Assembly (NCBI RefSeq): GCF_029504695.1
Contig: NZ_JAQFIN010000015.1
Span: 1 to 64,000 of the forward strand
Origin: Parabacteroides sp. PF5-6
GTDB taxonomy: Bacteria > Bacteroidota > Bacteroidia > Bacteroidales > Tannerellaceae
Direction: 5' to 3'
DNA length: 64,000 nucleotides
A program made the position numbers and the translations under genes. Below the pieces are notes generated by a model. The model did no database searches. It was not told the origin of the DNA and saw only the letters and a list, made by a program, of their open reading frames with translations. Shown here piece after piece: positions 59,322-64,000 of the stretch (position 1 is the first letter of the stretch; every line of letters starts with the position of its first letter).

Positions 59322-59360
59322 CCAAAGTTTTTCAAATCATTAACATAATAAGATTCAACA

Positions 59361-60368
59361 ATGGTAAGTTACAAAGATTTAGGCCTTGTAAACACGAAAG
59401 AAATGTTCAAAAAGGCTATGGAAGGCAAATATGCTATTCCTGCTTTCAACTTCAACAACCTGGAGCAAATGCAAGCGATTGTTCAGGCTGCAGTGGAAAC
59501 CAACTCTCCGGTGATCCTTCAGGTCTCCAGCGGTGCCCGTAAATACGCGAACCAGACCCTTCTTCGTTTTCTGGCCGAAGGTGCGGTAGCTTATGCCAAA
59601 GAGCTGGGCTGCGCTAAGCCGCAAATCTGTCTGCACCTCGACCATGGTGATTCCTTCGAGCTGTGCAAGAGCTGTATCGATACCGGTTTCTCTTCGGTAA
59701 TGATCGACGGTTCGCATCTGCCTTACGAAGAAAACGTGGCACTGACCAAGAAGGTGGTTGAATACGCGCATGCGCACGACGTGACCGTCGAAGGCGAACT
59801 GGGTGTACTGGCCGGTGTGGAAGACGAGGTAAGCTCGGATCATCACACGTATACCGAGCCGGATGATGTGGTCGACTTCGTGACCAAGACCGGTTGCGAC
59901 TCGCTGGCGATCTCCATCGGTACGTCGCACGGTGCCAATAAGTTTACGCCCGAACAATGTACGCGCGACGCGGAAGGTCACCTGGTGCCTCCTCCTTTAC
60001 GTTTCGATATCCTCGAAGAGATCGAGAAACGGATCCCCGGCTTCCCGATCGTGTTGCACGGTGCTTCGTCTGTTCCGCAGGAAGAAGTGGCAACGATCAA
60101 CAAATACGGTGGTGCCCTCAAAGACGCCATCGGTATCCCCGAAGAGCAACTGCGTAAGGCTGCCGCTTCGGCCGTTTGCAAGATCAATATCGACTCCGAC
60201 AGCCGCCTGGCGATGACTGCCGCTATCCGCGAAACGTTCGCCACCAAACCCGGCGAATTCGACCCGCGCAAATACCTCGGTCCGGCGCGCGAGAACGCTA
60301 AGAAGCTCTACAAGCACAAGATCGAGAATGTGCTGGGCTCAGCAGGAAAATGTGAATGTAAAGCATAA
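59361..60368 (+). CDS. fba: Class II fructose-bisphosphate aldolase
   Basis: 335 residues. Zinc site CLHLDHGDS (about 93-101), VMIDGSHLPYEENV, EGELGVLAGVEDEV, ISIGTSHGANKF and VLHGASSVP. Cleaves fructose 1,6-bisphosphate in glycolysis and works in reverse in gluconeogenesis. Monocistronic with promoter and terminator. Confidence 0.96.
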   Translation: MVSYKDLGLVNTKEMFKKAMEGKYAIPAFNFNNLEQMQAIVQAAVETNSPVILQVSSGARKYANQTLLRFLAEGAVAYAKELGCAKPQICLHLDHGDSFELCKSCIDTGFSSVMIDGSHLPYEENVALTKKVVEYAHAHDVTVEGELGVLAGVEDEVSSDHHTYTEPDDVVDFVTKTGCDSLAISIGTSHGANKFTPEQCTRDAEGHLVPPPLRFDILEEIEKRIPGFPIVLHGASSVPQEEVATINKYGGALKDAIGIPEEQLRKAAASAVCKINIDSDSRLAMTAAIRETFATKPGEFDPRKYLGPARENAKKLYKHKIENVLGSAGKCECKA

Positions 60369-60441
60369 AGGCTCAAAGGAATCCTGGGAACCCTAGGAAC
60401 CTTAGGGCCTCTTAGGCCTCTCAGTTCTCCTATAAAACAAA

Positions 60442-60470
60442 AAGCCGCGTCTCCCGACGCGGCTTTTCTT
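60442..60470. terminator. Bidirectional terminator after fba
   Basis: Stem AGCCGCGTC / GACGCGGCT with a 4-nt loop; T-run on the plus side and A-run on the other, so it can end both fba (plus) and a possible minus-strand RNA. Confidence 0.85.
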
Positions 60471-60667
60471 TATATTAACCGTTTGTAAATATTGAGGGTG
60501 TATTTTTCTTTTCATTTCTCCCGAAAAGAGCAGACAGGACTCACCACTCCTGTACAAGGGTAAAACATCCTTGTAAAAGTTATATTTTGTCAATTTCTTG
60601 ATCCTTCAAAAAAGAGGGGAAACCACGACTGATCGCGGCAGAGTCCGTTCTCTTTCTGTTCTTAACG
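60442..60667 (-). ncRNA. Candidate structured non-coding RNA
   Basis: On the minus strand a TACATTTG -7 match (60674-60681) and the terminator at 60442-60470 would frame an RNA of about 225 nt. Inside, GAAAGAG pairs with CTCTTTT, GGACTC with GAGTCC across a long imperfect stem with an internal loop, and smaller hairpins CCGCGA-TCAG-TCGTGG and TACAAGG...CCTTGTA lie between. A 6S-like rod is one idea. No known family recognised. Confidence 0.3.
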
Positions 60668-60841
60668 CCGATGCAAATGTAAAGACAAGATTAGGTTTTC
60701 GTATCATAATGGAGGGCTTTTTTTCAATACTTCTCTTTTTTTAACATTATCGTCAGCGGGTCATTGCGTTTCCTTTATCTTATTTATCTTTGGCAAAGCG
60801 AAGATTTTCATCCGATACGGGAAAATGAAATATTGGCTGCC

Positions 60842-60943
60842 GGCCTTTTCGAAAACCCTGCCGGCCTTTTGGAAAACTCCGGCGGCCTTTTCGGAAACCC
60901 TGCCGGCCTTTTGGAAAACTCCGGCGGCCTTTTTTGGGGAGCC
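60842..60943. repeat. 21-bp tandem array, four units plus part
   Basis: GGCCTTTTCGAAAACCCTGCC-type units at 60842, 60863, 60884 and 60905 with a partial fifth. Same unit and orientation as the array at 52523-52617. Confidence 0.93.
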
Positions 60944-61083
60944 TCCAGCTTTCACCCGAAACGCTGATCAATACAGGGATCTGATTGTCGGGTGAAAGGT
61001 GGAAGGGGGTGTAAAACTTTTGAAAGGGGGTGTGGCGGGGTTCAAATAGTTTGAGAAGTGAAGATTTGCGACTGTTGCTATCT

Positions 61084-61240
61084 TGGCTCCTTGCCTGGCC
61101 AGGCGAGGGGGACCGCTGCTTGCAGCGGTGGAGTGGTTGTTCCTATTAGTAATTTATTGGTATATAGTCACCTAACAAAGACAACCTCTCCACCACCGCA
61201 AGCGGTGGTCCCCCTCTCCTGTCCAGGAGAGGAGCTTAGA
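61084..61240. repeat. Dispersed palindromic element, long form
   Basis: Outer ends identical to the element at 34913-35001 (GGCTCCTTGCCTGGCCAGGC and CTGTCCAGGAGAGGAGCTTA), but with a long interrupted inverted repeat (about 61110-61140 against 61180-61210) around a 40-nt AT-rich loop. It looks like the parent form; the 34913 copy seems to have lost one arm and the loop. Confidence 0.88.
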
Positions 61241-61371
61241 TACTACTGATTTGTACACAAAACCTAACTCATAATTCATCATTTAATCAGTAGAATCAAA
61301 GTTCAGAAATCTTCCAATTTCCTTCGATTGACCGCTTTGCGCCTACCAACTACCAACCACCAACTTCTCCC
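61241..61371. other. Intergenic sequence without recognised features
   Basis: Between the palindromic element and the stop of the CobD-like gene; nothing noticed. Confidence 0.3.
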
Positions 61372-62391
61372 TTAGCGCCAGGCGTGGAGGGCTTGGAGCA
61401 GGTGGTGGTTTTGTGCGGGGGGTTGGGTGGAGAGACGGAAGTAGGATTCGTCGAGGCCGCGGAAGTTGGAGGCGTCGCGGATCAGTATGCCGTGTTGTTG
61501 CAAGAGGTAAGTTTTCAGGGCGGAGGCCTTGCCTTGCCTGAGGCGGACGAGGAAGAAGGTGGTGGCTGTCGGTAAGGCTTCGAGCGTGTGCAGGCGGTTG
61601 AGCGCAGCGATCAATTCGGTTGTTTCGCGTTGCCACTGCTCAAGGGGCAGGGTGAACTGTTCGGGATGGGTCAGGATGTACGTGCCTGCTTCGATCGCCA
61701 GGGCGTTGACCGACCAGGGGATGACGTAGGGTTTTATCTTGTGCACGATCTCGGGCGCGGCGATCAGATAGCCGATGCGCAGCCCCGGCATATCATAGGC
61801 TTTGGAGATCGACTGGATCAGTATCAGGTTTTTTAATCGCGCGGTATCCGAAGGCTGCAATAAGGGTTCGGCGGTAAAGGCTACGTACGCCTGATCGACG
61901 ACAAAGAGGGTTTGCGGATGTTTGGCGATCAGCTCCCACAGTGCCGCGCGGCTCCATAGCTTCCCGTCGGGGTTGTTGGGGTTGCAGATCCAGCAAAAGG
62001 TTTGTCCTTCGAGCGCGAGATCCGACAAAGCGGTCGATGTCGGCACGAACGTCAGCCGGTGTCCGTACAAGGCGCAGGCATCTTCGTATTCGGCAAAGGT
62101 GGGATACAGGATGGTCGACCGTGCTCCTGCCCACGCCTGAGCGATCAGGTAGAAAGCCGTGATCGATCCATTGGTCACGATCAGGTTTTCTTCGCCGATC
62201 GCCGTCTGGTGGGCGATCAGCCGCTTGAGGCTGCCGGCATCCGGTTCGGGGTATCGGGTGACCGCTTCGAAGCGGGCATATAGATGCGCGCGGAGCGGTG
62301 CGAGGTTGGCGCCATGCCAGACGTTCGAACTGTAGTTGATCTTTATCTCGTTTGAGGCGTTGTAGAAGTCGTCACCGTGACCGAAGAGCAT
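61372..62391 (-). CDS. Class I/II aminotransferase, CobD-like
   Basis: 339 residues of PLP fold type I. MLFGHGDDFYNAS at the N-terminus resembles threonine-phosphate decarboxylase (CobD), YSSNVWHGANLAPLRAHL, the CNPNNPDGK turn, PLP-binding Lys in SISKAYDMPGLRIGY and the late FRLSTQP Arg. CobD makes aminopropanol phosphate for the lower loop of cobalamin; HisC-type activity is the alternative. No other cobalamin gene is in the window, though a B12 enzyme is (glutamate mutase). The leader contains a 6 x 7 bp array. Confidence 0.72.
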   Translation of the reverse strand: MLFGHGDDFYNASNEIKINYSSNVWHGANLAPLRAHLYARFEAVTRYPEPDAGSLKRLIAHQTAIGEENLIVTNGSITAFYLIAQAWAGARSTILYPTFAEYEDACALYGHRLTFVPTSTALSDLALEGQTFCWICNPNNPDGKLWSRAALWELIAKHPQTLFVVDQAYVAFTAEPLLQPSDTARLKNLILIQSISKAYDMPGLRIGYLIAAPEIVHKIKPYVIPWSVNALAIEAGTYILTHPEQFTLPLEQWQRETTELIAALNRLHTLEALPTATTFFLVRLRQGKASALKTYLLQQHGILIRDASNFRGLDESYFRLSTQPPAQNHHLLQALHAWR

Positions 62392-62395
62392 GGGG

Positions 62396-62437
62396 TTAAT
62401 TGTTAATTGTTAATTGTTAATTATTAATTATTAATTC
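62396..62437. repeat. Heptamer array, 6 x 7 bp
   Basis: Units TTAATTG (three), TTAATTA (two) and TTAATTC (one) in the short gap between the GH3/hydrolase gene and the CobD-like gene, just before its start codon. Confidence 0.92.
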
Positions 62438-62448
62438 AGCGAGGGAAG

Positions 62449-64000
62449 CTAATCGCGGAGGAAGGATTTGTAGATGGCATCCTGGATACGGGTGCGGATC
62501 TCGAGTGAGAAGAGCTTGGTGTTCGTGCGGCTGGGGTTGACCCGGTTGGTCAGGAAGATATAGATCAATTGATTATCCGGATCCACCCAGAAGCAGGTTC
62601 CCGTATAGCCGGTATGTCCGTAGACCGATGCCGGCGCCAGCGTGCCACAGGGAGAGCCTTTGGCTCCTCCGGGCATGGGTTTATCGAACCCCAGTCCCCG
62701 GCGGGAGTGAGGCGATTTGCTTTGCGTGAACAGGCGGGTCGTCTCTTTGGTGAGCAGGGTATCCCTTCCGTAGGTGCCCTGGTAGAGAAAGAGTTGCATG
62801 ACCTTGGCCAGGTCTTGTGCGCTGGAGAAGAGTCCGGCATTGCCCGATACGCCTCCCTGGAAGGCTGCTGCCTCATCGTGCACGTACCCGCACAAGAGTT
62901 GGCGGCGGATAAAGCGGTCGTTCTCCGTGGGCACGATCCGTGCGGCATCGAGCTTCCGGAGCGGGTTGTAGGTCGTTGTGCGAGCACCCAGGCGGCGGTA
63001 GAACTGTTGGTCGAGCAGTTCATCGAGCGGTTGGCCCATCTGTCGTTCGACCATCATCTTGAGCAGGATAAAGTTGACGCAACTGTAGCGGTAGCGCCCT
63101 CGGGTGCCCAGCTTGGAGTCGGCGATCGCCAATAGGATCGAGTCGTTGAACGAATCGTGCAGGTAGAAGCCTTCGGCTACCTGGGTGGTGAATCCCGTTT
63201 TGGCGGTTTTCGACACCACCTCGGGCAGGAACGTAAAATCATTGCGTACGAAGGTCTTCGCGTCGAACCGGACCGGGTGGGTCGACTTGCGCACGGCGCT
63301 GTAGAGGCTACCGTTATAACTGTCGTTGTCGATTGTCTTGAGGTAGAAATTGATCGTGGGGATCATCCCGGACTGGTGATACAGCATATCGCGGATGACG
63401 ATGTCTTTCTTGTCCGACGCTTTCAATTCGGGAATGAACGTGGAGATCTTTTGGTTGAGCGTGAATTGCTTTTCATCGTACGCCTTCATCACGGCCAATA
63501 ACGTGCCCGCCGCCTTGGAGACCGAGGCCAGGTCGTAGACCGACTCGGGGTTTACCTTCCGCTTTTTCTCCGTATCGTAATAACCGAAAGCTTTGTTGTA
63601 GACGATCATTCCCTCCTTGGCCACCAATACCTGGCAGCCCGGGAAAGCCTCTTCGTCCAATCCTTCCTGCACGATCGATTCGATCACCTCCAGGCGTGCG
63701 GGGTTGATCCCCACCTCCTGCGGCGGATAGAAGCCCAGGCGGCATTTCTCCGTAAAGACGCCTGTGCCTTCAAAGTAAAGGCCGGGGATCGATACCGGCA
63801 ATTTGCCTTTCGCCGGCACACCACCGAAGATCACCTGGGCGGCATACGCTTGCGCCAGCGGGGTTGCCTCGTAGGCCATCACCGTCGCGCGGGCCTGACC
63901 GATCGATGGCGCATAGTTCCGGCAGGCATAAGGTAAGGTGAAGAACGTCAGTACGACCTCTTTCTTCGCCATCAACTGTCGCAGTTCCGCGCTCTCGGGG
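62449..64000 (-). CDS. GH3 C-terminal part fused to serine hydrolase (beta-lactamase fold), partial
   Basis: The frame is open to the right edge; 517 codons are visible and the N-terminus is missing. Residues before about 90 (YAPSIGQARATVMAYEATPLAQAYAAQVIFGGVPAKGKLPVSI) match the end of a GH3 beta-N-acetylhexosaminidase/glucosidase. After a linker comes a class C beta-lactamase-like domain with SxxK in LASVSKAAG, YSCVN as the YxN motif and GHTGYTG in place of KTG. In Bacteroidetes this fusion is about 1000 residues and predicted to act on cell wall or amino-sugar substrates. Same strand as the CobD-like gene. Confidence 0.88.
   Translation of the reverse strand, partial: PESAELRQLMAKKEVVLTFFTLPYACRNYAPSIGQARATVMAYEATPLAQAYAAQVIFGGVPAKGKLPVSIPGLYFEGTGVFTEKCRLGFYPPQEVGINPARLEVIESIVQEGLDEEAFPGCQVLVAKEGMIVYNKAFGYYDTEKKRKVNPESVYDLASVSKAAGTLLAVMKAYDEKQFTLNQKISTFIPELKASDKKDIVIRDMLYHQSGMIPTINFYLKTIDNDSYNGSLYSAVRKSTHPVRFDAKTFVRNDFTFLPEVVSKTAKTGFTTQVAEGFYLHDSFNDSILLAIADSKLGTRGRYRYSCVNFILLKMMVERQMGQPLDELLDQQFYRRLGARTTTYNPLRKLDAARIVPTENDRFIRRQLLCGYVHDEAAAFQGGVSGNAGLFSSAQDLAKVMQLFLYQGTYGRDTLLTKETTRLFTQSKSPHSRRGLGFDKPMPGGAKGSPCGTLAPASVYGHTGYTGTCFWVDPDNQLIYIFLTNRVNPSRTNTKLFSLEIRTRIQDAIYKSFLRD

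Noticed and set aside
60402-60593. 63-residue minus-strand frame after fba
   Set aside because: TTG start and it reads through the terminator; the candidate RNA explains the region better.
60761-60971. Three frames over the second 21-bp array
   Set aside because: Open only because 21 is a multiple of three; no start context and no homology.
1-64000. rRNA, tRNA, prophage or integrative element
   Set aside because: No such genes were recognised on either strand. Absence by eye is not proof for tRNAs.

Overview
The window looks like the chromosome of an anaerobic gut member of the Bacteroidales, most likely Parabacteroides or a close relative. This is inferred from the proteins (DUF4290, DUF3078, HU/SPOR, GH2 with signal peptide, Rnf with RseC, eukaryote-like hexokinase) and from promoters of the Bacteroidetes type (TTTG, about 19 bp, TAnnTTTG). 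No rRNA, tRNA, CRISPR array, prophage or complete insertion sequence was seen. The left edge cuts a C-terminally truncated helicase and the right edge cuts a GH3/serine hydrolase gene.

Layout. 1-6.6 kb: helicase, HU/SPOR protein, PepSY membrane protein and OB-fold lipoprotein operon, a LEA-type lipoprotein, hexokinase and a DUF1801 protein. 6.7-18 kb: a MacB/FtsX-type ABC exporter operon, a small antitoxin-like gene with a toxin stub, an NtrC-type regulator with its histidine kinase, a GH2 beta-glycosidase and a second FtsX-type permease. 18-23.4 kb: YbaK, Tex, and a fused permease-ATPase ABC importer with its binding lipoprotein. 23.4-29.3 kb: housekeeping operon DUF4290-murA-rimM-M23-dxr-rseP. 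29.4-38.3 kb: methylaspartate pathway of glutamate fermentation (glutamate mutase S, L, E; methylaspartate ammonia-lyase; AtuA-family protein; DUF4387; P-loop protein; class I fumarase-like mesaconase alpha and beta). 38.6-42.1 kb: proton-translocating transhydrogenase whose beta subunit carries two NADP-binding domains. 42.6-44.6 kb: HAD hydrolase and galE. 44.7-50.2 kb: Rnf complex (order B, C, D, G, E, A) led by an RseC-like gene. 50.3-57.1 kb: DUF3078 outer-membrane protein, a TolC-type channel, and a second NtrC regulator/kinase pair. 57.6-64 kb: NahK-like sugar kinase, L31, fructose-bisphosphate aldolase, a CobD-like aminotransferase and the partial GH3/beta-lactamase-fold gene.

How the parts fit. 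Glutamate mutase (B12-dependent), ammonia-lyase and mesaconase would convert glutamate to citramalate; no citramalate lyase is visible, while two uncharacterised families (AtuA, DUF4387) sit in the operon. Transhydrogenase and Rnf would balance NADH, NADPH and ferredoxin and build an ion gradient. Three transport operons far apart (starts 6735, 17915 and 52743) each carry a near-perfect sigma-54 promoter with an upstream TGTC/GACA-type palindrome, and two paralogous NtrC-type pairs are beside them: a dispersed sigma-54 export or envelope regulon is inferred.

The intergenic DNA is the most unusual part. Many gaps are filled by short tandem or inverted arrays that differ in sequence from gap to gap but repeat in geometry: three unrelated palindrome arrays of exactly 4 x 22 bp, two 4 x 21 bp arrays, 4 x 40 bp, several 4 x 7 bp arrays, 6 x 9 bp inverted arrays and a decamer family. 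Two larger dispersed palindromic elements are also present.
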